The notes beneath the pieces are model-generated. The model saw nothing but the letters and a program-made list of their open reading frames with translations. It searched no databases and was not told where the DNA came from. The translations under genes were made by a program, and so were the position numbers. A DNA stretch of 51,094 nt from an uncultured Pelagibacteraceae bacterium. Its GTDB lineage: Bacteria > Pseudomonadota > Alphaproteobacteria > Pelagibacterales > Pelagibacteraceae. Shown one piece after another: positions 39,700 through 48,361 of the stretch. The stretch is taken from the NCBI GenBank assembly GCA_902552475.1, contig CACDJC010000007.1:1-51094 (forward strand), read 5' to 3'. The first letter of the stretch is position 1. Every line of letters starts with the position of its first letter.

Positions 39700-39728
39700 A
39701 AAATATCTTTGTATATATAATATGTCAA
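39700..39728 (-). promoter_or_regulatory. Candidate ilvE promoter
   Basis: On the minus strand a perfect -35 hexamer TTGACA (39723-39728) is followed after exactly 17 bp by TATTTT (39700-39705). The predicted start near 39693 gives a leader of about 10 nt before the ilvE ATG at 39682. The spacer contains TATAAT on the plus strand (39716-39721), which could be the -10 of the divergent marR gene, so the two promoters interlock. Confidence 0.6.
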
Positions 39729-39742
39729 TATAACTTACCATT

Positions 39743-40186
39743 ATGAAAAAACTTTTATATTTAAAAGATCAGGAATTAAAACAATATATAGAAAAAATTT
39801 TCATGGGATATAGAGAAACTGTCGCTGATCCTAAAAAAATCTTAGATAAATATTCTATAGGAACAGCACACAACAAAGTCATTCACCTTATATCGCTATA
39901 CGAAGGTATTACAATTTCAGAGCTTTTAAAAAAACTTAAAGTAACAAAACAAAGTTTAAATAGAGTTTTAAATGATTTGATAAAACTTAATACGATTAAA
40001 TTTGAAAAAGATGAAATTGATACTAGAGTAAAACATGTTTATTTAACAAAAGAAGGAGAAAGACTATTTGAAGAAATATTTTCTATACAAAAAAAAAGAA
40101 TTTATGATGCTTTTATTGGCTCAGAATCAAATGAAGTAATAAGTTTTGACAAAGTATTAAAAAAAATAATAAATGAAAAACTTTAA
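39743..40186 (+). CDS. MarR-family transcriptional regulator (PetP-like)
   Basis: A 147-residue winged-helix DNA-binding protein. The recognition region is ITISELLKKLKVTKQSLNRVLNDLIKLNTIKFEKDEIDTRVKHVYLTKEGERLFEEI (by key parts ISELLKKLKVTKQSLNRVLN and DTRVKHVYLTKEG), a MarR helix-turn-helix plus wing. Its end overlaps the response regulator by 14 bp. In Rhodobacter and other Alphaproteobacteria a MarR gene (petP) directly precedes an OmpR-type regulator (petR) and is often near ilvE; the same order here suggests PetP. Its target genes and signal are unknown. Confidence 0.85.
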   Translation: MKKLLYLKDQELKQYIEKIFMGYRETVADPKKILDKYSIGTAHNKVIHLISLYEGITISELLKKLKVTKQSLNRVLNDLIKLNTIKFEKDEIDTRVKHVYLTKEGERLFEEIFSIQKKRIYDAFIGSESNEVISFDKVLKKIINEKL

Positions 40187-40850
40187 AGCACACATATTAG
40201 TTGTTGATGATGATGACGGAATTAGGCAACTAGTAAAAGAATATTTAAATCAAAAAGATTATCTGGTAACTACTGCAAAAAATGCTGAAGATGCTTTAAA
40301 AAGAATAAAAATTATAAAATTTGATTTAATTGTTTTAGATATAATGATGCCAGGTAAAACCGGCTTAGAATTTACTCATGAAAATAAAAGTAAAATTGAT
40401 ACTCCAATTTTATTACTAACAGCAAAAGGTGAAGCATCTGATCGAATTGAAGGGTTAGAGGTTGGTGCTGATGATTATTTGCCTAAGCCTTTTGAGCCAA
40501 AAGAATTAGTTCTTAGAATTAATAATATATTATCTAAAACAAAAACAAAAACTTCAAAAAGAGTTATTGAATTTGGAAGTGTTAAAATAGATTTAAAAAA
40601 ACTTTTTATAAATAAAAATGAAAAAATTTTAAAAATAAACAATACAGAAAAAATAATTTTGGAAAAAATGATTAATTCACCTGGCAAAATATTTAAAAGA
40701 GAGGAAATAGTAAATTTAATTGAATTAGATAAAGAAAGGTCAATTGATGTTATAATAACAAGATTAAGAAAAAAAATTGAAGAAAATCCAAAAAGTCCAA
40801 AGTATTTACAAACAATAAGAGGAGAAGGATATGTTTTATGGATTGAGTAA
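40173..40850 (+). CDS. OmpR/PhoB-family response regulator (PetR-like)
   Basis: A 225-residue two-domain regulator. The receiver domain has the acidic pocket VVDDDDG, phosphoacceptor Asp56 (IVLDIMMPG), Thr83 (LLTAKGEASD) and Lys105 (PKPFEP). The C-terminal winged helix has RSIDVIITRLRKKIEENP and IRGEGYVL, typical of OmpR. It is overlapped by the MarR gene upstream and by the histidine kinase downstream (20 bp). PetR of Rhodobacter capsulatus, encoded next to petABC there, is its likely counterpart; petABC lies about 8 kb away in this window. Confidence 0.92.
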   Translation: MKNFKAHILVVDDDDGIRQLVKEYLNQKDYLVTTAKNAEDALKRIKIIKFDLIVLDIMMPGKTGLEFTHENKSKIDTPILLLTAKGEASDRIEGLEVGADDYLPKPFEPKELVLRINNILSKTKTKTSKRVIEFGSVKIDLKKLFINKNEKILKINNTEKIILEKMINSPGKIFKREEIVNLIELDKERSIDVIITRLRKKIEENPKSPKYLQTIRGEGYVLWIE

Positions 40851-42147
40851 ATTTTTAAAAAACTTGCTTCCCAAAAGGTTATTTTATAGAGGTCTTTTAA
40901 TAGTTGCAGTTCCAATAGTTATTTTACAAGTAACAATTTCCTTAGTTTTTTTTGATAGTTTATGGATTAAAACTAATAAAGGTTTAACTCGAGCCCTAGT
41001 AAGTGAAATTGTTACAATTATTGACATTTACAATAATGAAAGTGAATACAATAAAAAAATTGTTAAAGATTTATATAATAAAAATTTTAGCTTTACAGTT
41101 AGATTTCTAGATAATGAAAAACTACCCGATATAAAAGTTGAAAGGTGGTTTAGCCCAATGGATAGAACTTTGAGAAGAGAATTAAAACCTAAATTCAATG
41201 ATTATTGGTTTAATACAATATCTTATAAAGAAGTTGTAGATTTAAGAATTAAATTTGGCGATGGTGTTTTGCAAATTTTTTTTCCTAAAGAAAGAATTCA
41301 AGCATCTTCTATTAGAATATTTGCATTTTGGATAACCATTCCAGCTATTTTAATGTTAACAATTGCTATTATTTTTTTAAAAAATCAAACAAGACCAATA
41401 ATTAAACTTGCTAAAGCATCTGAAAGATTTGGAAAAGGAGAAGATATTGAAGAATTTCATCCTTCAGGAGCACTAGAAATCAGGCAAGCAGGTCATGAAT
41501 TTGATAAAATGAGAAAAAGGATTCTTAGACACCTAAATCAAAGATCTGAAATGTTATCAGGAATAAGTCATGATTTAAGAACTCCATTAACAAGAATTAA
41601 GCTTCAATTAGCAATGATAAAAGATGAAAATTTATCAAAGAAACTATCTAAGGATGTTGATGAAATGGAAAAAATGCTTAATGAATATTTGCAGTATGCA
41701 TCTACAGGTGCAAAAGATAAAACAGAATCTTTTAATTTAAGTAAACTTCTTGATGAAACGATTGATAATTACGATAATGAAAATATTCAAAAAAAATTTG
41801 AAAAAAAATTATTTTTTAATGGCAGAAAAAATTTGATTCGGAGATGTATAAATAATTTAATAGACAATTCAATTAGGTATAGCAAAAATATTTTAGTAAA
41901 TTTGGAAAAAGATAATTCAAATATTCTTTTGTTTATTGATGATGATGGGCCTGGAATACCAAAAGAAGAATATCACAACATAATAAAACCTTTTTATAAA
42001 ATAGATAAAAGCAGATCTGAGTCAAAATCTAGTGTGGGATTAGGTTTGGCAATATCATCTGATATAATTAAATCGCACGGTGGTGATATAAAATTTGATA
42101 AATCTAAATTAGGTGGATTAAGGGTTATTATTTCCTTGCCTTTTTAG
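40831..42147 (+). CDS. Sensor histidine kinase (EnvZ-like)
   Basis: A 438-residue membrane kinase: membrane segments at about 20-43 and 162-184 flank a small periplasmic sensor domain, then HAMP (NQTRPIIKLAKASERFGKGE), the dimerisation/phosphoacceptor H-box with His247 (SGISHDLRTPLTRIKLQL), N-box Asn346 (INNLIDNSIRYS), and ATP-binding DDDGPGIP and VGLGLAISSDIIKSHGG. All catalytic motifs are intact, and it should phosphorylate the regulator encoded directly upstream. The 3' end overlaps the convergent UbiK gene by 20 bp within coding sequence. Confidence 0.94.
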   Translation: MFYGLSKFLKNLLPKRLFYRGLLIVAVPIVILQVTISLVFFDSLWIKTNKGLTRALVSEIVTIIDIYNNESEYNKKIVKDLYNKNFSFTVRFLDNEKLPDIKVERWFSPMDRTLRRELKPKFNDYWFNTISYKEVVDLRIKFGDGVLQIFFPKERIQASSIRIFAFWITIPAILMLTIAIIFLKNQTRPIIKLAKASERFGKGEDIEEFHPSGALEIRQAGHEFDKMRKRILRHLNQRSEMLSGISHDLRTPLTRIKLQLAMIKDENLSKKLSKDVDEMEKMLNEYLQYASTGAKDKTESFNLSKLLDETIDNYDNENIQKKFEKKLFFNGRKNLIRRCINNLIDNSIRYSKNILVNLEKDNSNILLFIDDDGPGIPKEEYHNIIKPFYKIDKSRSESKSSVGLGLAISSDIIKSHGGDIKFDKSKLGGLRVIISLPF

Positions 42148-42370
42148 TAGATTTTCTTTTTTTTGTTTGATTAATTTTTTTTTCTAAATTGCTTATCCTT
42201 TTATTTAAAATTTCAACTTCTTCTTTGCTTGCCAATTTCATTTTAAAAACTATTTCATCTCTTTTTGATTTTAAAATAGTTAATATTTCATCACTAATAT
42301 CTTTATAACTAACTAAACCTTGTTCGATAAGTTTTGCGAATTTGTCTAGTACAAATCTTGATTTTGACAT
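42128..42370 (-). CDS. ubiK: UbiK-like ubiquinone biosynthesis accessory factor (BMFP domain)
   Basis: An 80-residue protein with an N-terminal amphipathic part and a coiled coil near residues 45-68 (KEEVEILNKRISNLEKKI), ending in a very basic tail. The order of an N-terminal helix LDKFAKLIEQG, a KSKRDEIVFKMKLASKEEVE hinge and then a coiled coil matches the BMFP/YqiC/UbiK family. UbiK is a membrane-fusogenic trimer that assists the UbiJ-linked ubiquinone-synthesis complex. Divergent from lgt across 46 bp. Very short and biased proteins give weaker evidence, hence the moderate confidence. Confidence 0.7.
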   Translation of the reverse strand: MSKSRFVLDKFAKLIEQGLVSYKDISDEILTILKSKRDEIVFKMKLASKEEVEILNKRISNLEKKINQTKKRKSTKKARK

Positions 42371-42416
42371 AATAATTAATTATCCAATTATATTTTAATA
42401 ATTATAATAAATTTTA

Positions 42417-43193
42417 ATGATGTTTATCAACAATTTTGACCCAGTTGCTTTTCAAATATTTTCTTTAGAAATAAGATGGTATTCTTTAGCATATATATTT
42501 GGTCTTTTATTTGGCTGGATGTACTCTAAAAATTTCATCATTCAAGACAAATATGTAAAAAAATTATTTGACGATTATATAACTTATATAATTATCGGAA
42601 TAATTTTAGGTGGAAGATTGGGGTACGTATTTATATACAACCCAAAATACTTTCTAAATAATTTAAATGAAATTCCGATGATTTGGAATGGCGGCATGTC
42701 TTTTCACGGAGCTTTGATTGGAATTATTTTAGCATCTATTATATTTTGTAAAAAAAACAAACAAGATTTTTTTTATTTTACCGATTTGGTTTCCTTATCT
42801 GCTCCGATTGGAATATTTTTGGGAAGAATTGCTAATTTTATAAATTCAGAATTATATGGAAGAGAAACTGAACTAATTTGGTCAGTTAAATTTATACAAA
42901 TTGATAATTTAAATAGACATCCTTCGCAATTGTATGAAGCTTTATTTGAAGGAATTTTATTATTTTTAATTTTAAGATTTTTTTATAGTAAAATTTCTAA
43001 AAAGACTGGTTTAATTTCTTCATTATTTATTATTTTTTATTCTATCTTTAGATTTATAATTGAATTTACTAGATCTCCTGACCCACATTTAGGTTTAGTT
43101 TTTTTAAATCTATCAATGGGTCAAATTATTAGTATATTATTTTTACTATCGGGATTATATCTATTCTATATCCGTAATGATTTTAAAAAATAA
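42417..43193 (+). CDS. lgt: Phosphatidylglycerol--prolipoprotein diacylglyceryl transferase Lgt
   Basis: Inner-membrane enzyme that adds diacylglycerol from phosphatidylglycerol to the lipobox cysteine of prolipoproteins. The 258-residue polytopic protein has IRWYSLAYIFGLLFGW, GGRLGYVFIY, the essential WNGGMSFHGALIG (His) and the Lgt signature GRIANFINSELYGRET, plus HPSQLYEALFEG in the C-terminal part. Two ATGs are adjacent; the first is at 42417. TATAAT at 42403-42408 ends 8 nt before the ATG. It overlaps the next gene by 17 bp, in a conserved alphaproteobacterial lgt-midA-pgeF unit. Confidence 0.95.
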   Translation: MMFINNFDPVAFQIFSLEIRWYSLAYIFGLLFGWMYSKNFIIQDKYVKKLFDDYITYIIIGIILGGRLGYVFIYNPKYFLNNLNEIPMIWNGGMSFHGALIGIILASIIFCKKNKQDFFYFTDLVSLSAPIGIFLGRIANFINSELYGRETELIWSVKFIQIDNLNRHPSQLYEALFEGILLFLILRFFYSKISKKTGLISSLFIIFYSIFRFIIEFTRSPDPHLGLVFLNLSMGQIISILFLLSGLYLFYIRNDFKK

Positions 43194-44220
43194 TAGTAAA
43201 ATCTGTCTTGATAAATTTATTAATAAAACTTTATATGATAAATCAAAAGGATATTACATGAATAAAAATCCTTTTGGTAAAGAAGGAGATTTTATTACTG
43301 CACCAAATATATCAATAATGTTTTCGGAAATGATAGCAATATGGATTATATCATTTTGGGAAAAAATGGGTCTACCACAAAAAATAAATATTATAGAACT
43401 TGGTGGTGGCAATGGTGAAATGATTTACCAAATATTAAGAACTATTAAAAACTTTAATAAATTTAAAGATTCTGCTAAATTTTACATATTAGAAAAAAGT
43501 CCTTATTTAAAACAAATTCAAAAAAAAAAAATTAAAAGTAAAGAGGTAATTTGGATTGATAATTTAAATAAAGTTTCAAAAAACCCATCGATATTTATAG
43601 CAAATGAATTTTTTGACTCTTTGCCAATTAAACAATTCATAAAAAAAAAAAGTATATGGTATGAAAAATTTATCTATTCAAAAAATAATAAACTTAAATT
43701 TATTGATATTAAAAAAGAAAATTTAAAAACAGAAAAAATATTTAATCAAAAAATACCTAATGAAATCAATTTTATTGAATATTCACCATTAGCATTTAAA
43801 AAACTAAATATTATTTCAAAAATAGTTAGAAAATATAATGGGGGGATTTTGATAATAGATTATGGCTATTATAAAAAAAAAATGATTAACACTTTGCAAG
43901 GTGTAAAAAATCATAAAAAAATAAATTTTTTAAAAAATATATACAATTCAGATATAACTCATATGTTAAATTTTAAATATTACAAAAAAAAACTAGAAAA
44001 CCTAAAGCTAGACTCAATCCAGTTTACAACCCAAAGAGAATTTTTGATGAAAATGGGTATAATAGAAAGAGCTGAATTAATTAGTAAAAATGTATCTTTT
44101 TCAAAAAAAGCTGACATTTATTTTAGATTAAAAAGATTAATTGATGATAAAGAAATGGGCTCATTATTTAAAGTTTTCTTTGCCACTAATAAAAAAAATA
44201 AATTTAATTTAGGATTTTAG
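43177..44220 (+). CDS. SAM-dependent methyltransferase of the MidA/NDUFAF7 family (DUF185)
   Basis: A 347-residue class I methyltransferase. The family opening YYMNKNPFGKEGDFITAPNISIMFSEMI is followed by the SAM-binding IIELGGGNGEMIYQILR, an IFIANEFFDSLPIKQF segment and the GGILIIDYGYY motif, all typical of COG1565. The mitochondrial homologue NDUFAF7 dimethylates an arginine of the complex I subunit NDUFS2; the bacterial target is not established, though the same substrate is plausible. It overlaps lgt by 17 bp, and its stop shares a base with the pgeF start. Confidence 0.9.
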   Translation: MILKNNSKICLDKFINKTLYDKSKGYYMNKNPFGKEGDFITAPNISIMFSEMIAIWIISFWEKMGLPQKINIIELGGGNGEMIYQILRTIKNFNKFKDSAKFYILEKSPYLKQIQKKKIKSKEVIWIDNLNKVSKNPSIFIANEFFDSLPIKQFIKKKSIWYEKFIYSKNNKLKFIDIKKENLKTEKIFNQKIPNEINFIEYSPLAFKKLNIISKIVRKYNGGILIIDYGYYKKKMINTLQGVKNHKKINFLKNIYNSDITHMLNFKYYKKKLENLKLDSIQFTTQREFLMKMGIIERAELISKNVSFSKKADIYFRLKRLIDDKEMGSLFKVFFATNKKNKFNLGF

Positions 44221-44972
44221 TGATTCAATCTAAATTATTAAAAAATATAAAAAATATTTCTCATGGTTTTTTTAACAATCAAGGTGGTTATTCAAAAGGA
44301 ATTTATAAAAGCTTAAATTGTGGATTAGGATCTAAAGATAAAAAAACAAATGTAAAAAAAAATATAAAAAAAGTTTGTAAGAAGATTGGATGTTCTGTAA
44401 ATAATTTAATTTTGCTAAGACAAATACATAGCAACAAAGTCTATATTATTAATAAAAATCCAAAAAAAAAATTAATTGGAGACTCGCTAATTACTAATAA
44501 AAAAAAAATTGCCCTTGGAATACTTACTGCAGACTGTGCACCAGTTTTTATATATGATACTGAAAATAAATTTATTAGCGCAGTTCATGCAGGATGGAAA
44601 GGCGCATATAAAAAGATTATAACAAAAACAATTAATAATTTAAAAAATAAAGGTAGCAAAACAAAAAAACTAATTGCAGTGGTTGGACCCTGTATATCAA
44701 AGCGGAGTTATGAAGTAAGAAATGACTTTTTTAAAAGATTTTTACGAAGAAGTGAAAAAAATAAAAGATTCTTTTTAGCAAAAAATAAAAAAAAATTTTT
44801 TAGTTTAAATGGGTATATTGTGAAAGAACTGATGAAAAATGGTGTCAAAAACATAGAAATTATTAAAAAAGATACATATTTAAATAAAAATAATTTTTTT
44901 AGTGCAAGAAGATCTTTAAAAAATAAAATTAATGATTATGGTAGAAATATATCTATAATTATGATTAAATAA
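44220..44972 (+). CDS. pgeF: Peptidoglycan editing factor PgeF (laccase-domain / YfiH family)
   Basis: A 250-residue YfiH-family protein. E. coli YfiH/PgeF keeps wrong amino acids, such as L-serine, out of the stem peptide made by MurC, and family members have been reported with polyphenol oxidase or purine nucleoside activity. Metal-site motifs are visible: RQIHSNKVYII, ILTADCAPVFIY and SAVHAGWKGAYKKI, with GPCISKRSYEVR after them. The start is GTG at 44220, whose G is the last base of the preceding TAG stop. It completes the lgt-midA-pgeF trio and is followed by prs after 13 bp. Confidence 0.93.
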   Translation: MIQSKLLKNIKNISHGFFNNQGGYSKGIYKSLNCGLGSKDKKTNVKKNIKKVCKKIGCSVNNLILLRQIHSNKVYIINKNPKKKLIGDSLITNKKKIALGILTADCAPVFIYDTENKFISAVHAGWKGAYKKIITKTINNLKNKGSKTKKLIAVVGPCISKRSYEVRNDFFKRFLRRSEKNKRFFLAKNKKKFFSLNGYIVKELMKNGVKNIEIIKKDTYLNKNNFFSARRSLKNKINDYGRNISIIMIK

Positions 44973-44985
44973 TTTTTTCTCAAAA

Positions 44986-45918
44986 ATGAAAATTCTCACA
45001 GGTAACAGTAACAAGCTTTTAAGTGAAAAAATATCAAAACATCTTAAAACCAAGTTGGTTAATAACAATATTAAGAAATTTGCAGACAGTGAAATTTATG
45101 TAGAAATCAATGAAAATATAAGAGGAAATAGCATATTCATTATTCAGTCTATTTCGTCACCTGCTAATGACAATTTGATGGAATTACTTTTGTGTATAGA
45201 TGCATTAAAAAGATCCTCTGCAAAAAATATTACTGCGGTAATACCTTATTTTGGTTATGCAAGACAAGATAGAAAGGTTGTTCCAAGAACTTCTATTTCT
45301 GCAAAACTTGTTTCAAATTTAATTACAAAAGCTGGAGCAGACAGAGTTGTTACTGTTGACCTCCATGCTGGTCAAATACAAGGCTTTTTTGATATCCCAG
45401 TAGATAACCTCTTTGCAACTCCAATTTTTGCAAGACATATAAAAAAACGAATTAAAAATAAAAATTTGATTTGTGTTGCGCCTGATGTTGGTGGAGTTGA
45501 AAGAACAAGGGCTTTAGCAAGAAAGTTGGACATTGGTCTTTCAATAATTGACAAAAGAAGACCTGCTCCAGGTAAATCTCAAGTTATGAGCGTTGTAGGT
45601 AACGTTGGTGGAAAAACTTGCATAATTGTTGATGATATTATTGACTCGGGAGGAACGATTGTTAATGCCGCTGATGCTTTAATTAAAAGAGGAGCAAAAG
45701 AGGTTCACGTATATATAACTCATGGTGTTCTTAGTGGAGAAGCTGTCAAAAAAATAAAAAAATCTAAAATTAAAAAATTGATCATTACAGATAGTATAAA
45801 TAACTACGATAAGCTAAAAAATTCAACAAATATAGAGGTATTGTCTATATCTAATTTATTAGCTGAGGCTATAAAAAGGATATCTAACTCAACTTCTGTA
45901 TCTGATTTATTTAAATAA
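44986..45918 (+). CDS. prs: Ribose-phosphate pyrophosphokinase Prs
   Basis: Makes PRPP from ribose 5-phosphate and ATP for purine, pyrimidine, His, Trp and NAD synthesis. The 310-residue protein has the class I pattern: FADSEIYVEINENIRG, the flexible-loop PYFGYARQDRKVVPRTSISAKL, TVDLHAGQIQGFFDIPVDNL, VAPDVGGVERTRALA, and the PRPP-binding IIVDDIIDSGGTI. All signature residues are present. It follows pgeF by 13 bp and is followed by rplY after a 43-bp gap; prs next to rplY and pth is a widespread gene order. Confidence 0.96.
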   Translation: MKILTGNSNKLLSEKISKHLKTKLVNNNIKKFADSEIYVEINENIRGNSIFIIQSISSPANDNLMELLLCIDALKRSSAKNITAVIPYFGYARQDRKVVPRTSISAKLVSNLITKAGADRVVTVDLHAGQIQGFFDIPVDNLFATPIFARHIKKRIKNKNLICVAPDVGGVERTRALARKLDIGLSIIDKRRPAPGKSQVMSVVGNVGGKTCIIVDDIIDSGGTIVNAADALIKRGAKEVHVYITHGVLSGEAVKKIKKSKIKKLIITDSINNYDKLKNSTNIEVLSISNLLAEAIKRISNSTSVSDLFK

Positions 45919-45961
45919 TTCTTGTAAAATTTAGTTTCATCAGTTAAAAACCCTCCACTTT

Positions 45962-46687
45962 ATGAGTTTAATTCAAGCAACAATTAGAGATACAAAATCA
46001 AAAGGCCAGGTTAACTCTTTAAGAAATTCTGGTCAGGTACCTGGTGTAATATATGGTGGTGAAAATACAAATGAAAAAATTTCTATTTCTAAGAAAGAAG
46101 TAAAAAACTTAATTGGTAAAGATAATTTTTTATCAAATGTAATTTCTATAAATTTAGATGGCAAAGAGCAAAAAGTTTTACCAAGAGATATTGCTTTTGA
46201 TACAATTTCTGATGAACCAATACACATTGATTTTTTAAGAATAATAGATGGTGCTAAAATTATTTTAGAAATCCCTGTTAAATTTATTAACAATGAATTA
46301 TCTCCTGGATTAAAAAGAGGAGGTGTTTTAAATATTGTAAGACGTAAAGTGGAGCTTAAATGCCCAACAGAAAATATTCCTACAGAATTAGTAGTTGATT
46401 TAGATGGGCTTGATATAGGTTCAAGTATTAAGATTTCATCAATAAAATTATCAGAAAATGTAACTCCAACAATCCAAGGAAGAGATTTTGTAATAGCTAC
46501 TGTTGCCGCTCCTACTGTTGTTAAAGAACCAGAAAAACCTGCCGAAGGAAGTGAGGAAGAGGCTGCAGCAGAAAGTGCAGAAACTACTGCTCAAGAAGGT
46601 GAGGAAAAAGCACCTGGAGAAGCTGAAAAAGGTGATGGTGACAAAACAAAGAAAGAAGAAGTTAAATCTCCATCAGATAAAAAATAA
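45962..46687 (+). CDS. rplY: 50S ribosomal protein L25 (Ctc/TL5 type)
   Basis: Binds 5S rRNA in the large subunit central protuberance. The 241-residue long (Ctc-type) form has the L25 domain (SLRNSGQVPGVIYGGENTN, KVLPRDIAFDTISDEPIHIDFLRI) and a second TL5-like beta domain (IPVKFINNELSPGLKRGGVLNIVRRKVELKC, by key parts). A Glu/Ala-rich acidic tail of about 55 residues follows, as in other alphaproteobacterial L25 proteins. The tail is notably richer in GC-ending codons than the rest because of its Ala/Glu/Gly content. Confidence 0.94.
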   Translation: MSLIQATIRDTKSKGQVNSLRNSGQVPGVIYGGENTNEKISISKKEVKNLIGKDNFLSNVISINLDGKEQKVLPRDIAFDTISDEPIHIDFLRIIDGAKIILEIPVKFINNELSPGLKRGGVLNIVRRKVELKCPTENIPTELVVDLDGLDIGSSIKISSIKLSENVTPTIQGRDFVIATVAAPTVVKEPEKPAEGSEEEAAAESAETTAQEGEEKAPGEAEKGDGDKTKKEEVKSPSDKK

Positions 46688-46723
46688 TAATTAACCGTGA
46701 GAGTTTCTCAAATTTAAATAAAT

Positions 46724-47284
46724 ATGTTGTTACTTGTTGGTTTAGGAAACCCGACTCCAAATAGTCAAAACAATAGGCACAATGTTGGCTTTAAAATTGT
46801 AGATGCAATTAATCAAAAATTTGGATTGTCAAAACAAAAACCTAAATTTAAAGGATTGTTGACTACAGGAAATATTGGTGAAAAAAAAGTATACGCTATA
46901 AAACCACTTACATTTATGAATAATTCTGGAATTTGTATTAGAGAATTATTAGAGTACTTTAAAATAGATGTCGATAATGTAATTGTATTTCATGATGACT
47001 TGGATGTAGAATTTGGAAAGATAAAAGCAAAATTTGGTGGATCTGATGCAGGACACAATGGAATAGCATCAATAGATAAATTTATTGGTAAAGAATATTC
47101 AAGGGTAAGGATTGGAATTGGTAAACCTGATAGTCCAATTTCAACATCAGATTATGTTTTAAACGATTTTAGTGAAGATGAAAAAGAAAGTTTAGAGACC
47201 ATTACGAATAACATTATTAATTCTATTTCAATATTAATTGATAAAAATTTAGATCTTTTTTCAAGCACTGTAAATAACAATTAA
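46724..47284 (+). CDS. pth: Peptidyl-tRNA hydrolase Pth
   Basis: Releases tRNA from peptidyl-tRNA dropped during translation. The 186-residue protein has the family pattern LLVGLGNPTPNSQNNRHNVGF with catalytic His20, the substrate-binding PLTFMNNSG (Asn), the HDDLDVEFGKIK aspartate segment and GGSDAGHNGIASI. Length and residues are normal. It follows rplY by 36 bp and ychF begins immediately after the stop codon. Confidence 0.96.
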   Translation: MLLLVGLGNPTPNSQNNRHNVGFKIVDAINQKFGLSKQKPKFKGLLTTGNIGEKKVYAIKPLTFMNNSGICIRELLEYFKIDVDNVIVFHDDLDVEFGKIKAKFGGSDAGHNGIASIDKFIGKEYSRVRIGIGKPDSPISTSDYVLNDFSEDEKESLETITNNIINSISILIDKNLDLFSSTVNNN

Positions 47285-48361
47285 ATGGGTTTTAAGTGTG
47301 GAATTGTAGGTTTGCCTAATGTTGGTAAATCAACTTTATTTAATGCTCTAACAAATTCTAGCAAAGCCCAAGCAGAAAACTTTCCATTTTGTACAATTGA
47401 TCCAAATATAGGTTTGGTGCCAGTTCAAGATAAAAGATTAGATAAATTAGTTTTAATTTCAAACTCAAAAAAAAAAATTTATACTACAATTTCTTTTGTT
47501 GATATAGCCGGTTTAGTTAAAGGAGCATCCAAAGGTGAAGGTTTAGGAAATAAATTTTTATCTCACATACGAGAAGTTGATGCAATTATACACATGATTA
47601 GATGTTTTGACTCGGAGGATATTCAAAATGTAAATCCTTATGTTGATCCTATTAGAGATCTTGAAATTATTGAAACTGAAATGAAGTTAGCAGATATAGA
47701 ATCTATTCAAAAAAGACTTGATAGAAAAAATAAAAAAAATGTAAATGAAAAAGAAAAAAAATTATTAGAAACAGTTATGGAAATAATAAATAACGATAAA
47801 GAATTTGACATTTTAAATGATGAATTTGAAAAAACAGATTTGATAAATAGTGGATTGCTGTCGACGAAACCTAAGCTTTATGTATGCAATGTGGATGAAA
47901 AAAGCATTGAAAATGGAAACAATTATACAGAAAATTTTATTAAAAAGTTTGGAAAAAAAAATACACTAATAGTCTCTGCTGATATTGAAAATCAAATAAA
48001 TCAACTTGGAGATGAAAAAGAAAAAGAAAATTATATGAATATGTTAAATATCAAAATTACAGGATTAAATACTTTGATTAAAAAAGGCTATGATTTGCTT
48101 TCTCTTCAAACTTTTTTTACCACTGGCCCAGAAGAGTCAAGAGCATGGACTATAAATAAAAATTCCAAGGCCCCAAAAGCTGCTGGTGAAATTCATACTG
48201 ATTTCGAAAAAGGTTTTATAAGAGCTGAAACAGTTTCTTATCAAGATTTTATAAAATATGATGGTTGGGTAAAATGCAAGGAAGCAGGAAAAATGAGATT
48301 AGAAGGTAAAGAATATATTGTTCAGGATGGAGATGTATTAAACTTTAGATTCAATACTTGA
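47285..48361 (+). CDS. ychF: Redox-regulated ATPase YchF (Obg family, OLA1-like)
   Basis: Obg-family P-loop protein that prefers ATP, associates with ribosomes and is implicated in translation quality control and oxidative-stress response. The 358-residue protein has G1 GLPNVGKSTLFNALT, FCTIDPNIG, G3 VDIAGLVKGASKGEGLGNKFLSHIREVDAI, and the C-terminal TGS domain (TFFTTGPEESRAWTI, HTDFEKGFIRAETVSYQDFI). The NKXD motif is replaced as usual for YchF (YVCNVDEKS). Its last 24 bp overlap the coding end of the convergent petC gene. Confidence 0.96.
   Translation: MGFKCGIVGLPNVGKSTLFNALTNSSKAQAENFPFCTIDPNIGLVPVQDKRLDKLVLISNSKKKIYTTISFVDIAGLVKGASKGEGLGNKFLSHIREVDAIIHMIRCFDSEDIQNVNPYVDPIRDLEIIETEMKLADIESIQKRLDRKNKKNVNEKEKKLLETVMEIINNDKEFDILNDEFEKTDLINSGLLSTKPKLYVCNVDEKSIENGNNYTENFIKKFGKKNTLIVSADIENQINQLGDEKEKENYMNMLNIKITGLNTLIKKGYDLLSLQTFFTTGPEESRAWTINKNSKAPKAAGEIHTDFEKGFIRAETVSYQDFIKYDGWVKCKEAGKMRLEGKEYIVQDGDVLNFRFNT

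Noticed and set aside
39687-39703. T-run followed by A-run near the ilvE/marR gap as a hairpin terminator
   Set aside because: It consists only of A-T pairs and overlaps the predicted ilvE promoter -10 region and leader; it is more likely AT-rich promoter DNA.
40475-40915. 146-codon minus-strand open frame over the response regulator and kinase
   Set aside because: It is antisense to two strongly conserved genes and has low-complexity hydrophobic composition typical of shadow frames.
46698-46710. TGAGA-GTT-TCTCA hairpin between rplY and pth as a terminator
   Set aside because: The stem is only 5 bp with a 3-nt loop and no following run of T, and pth-ychF continue on the same strand.
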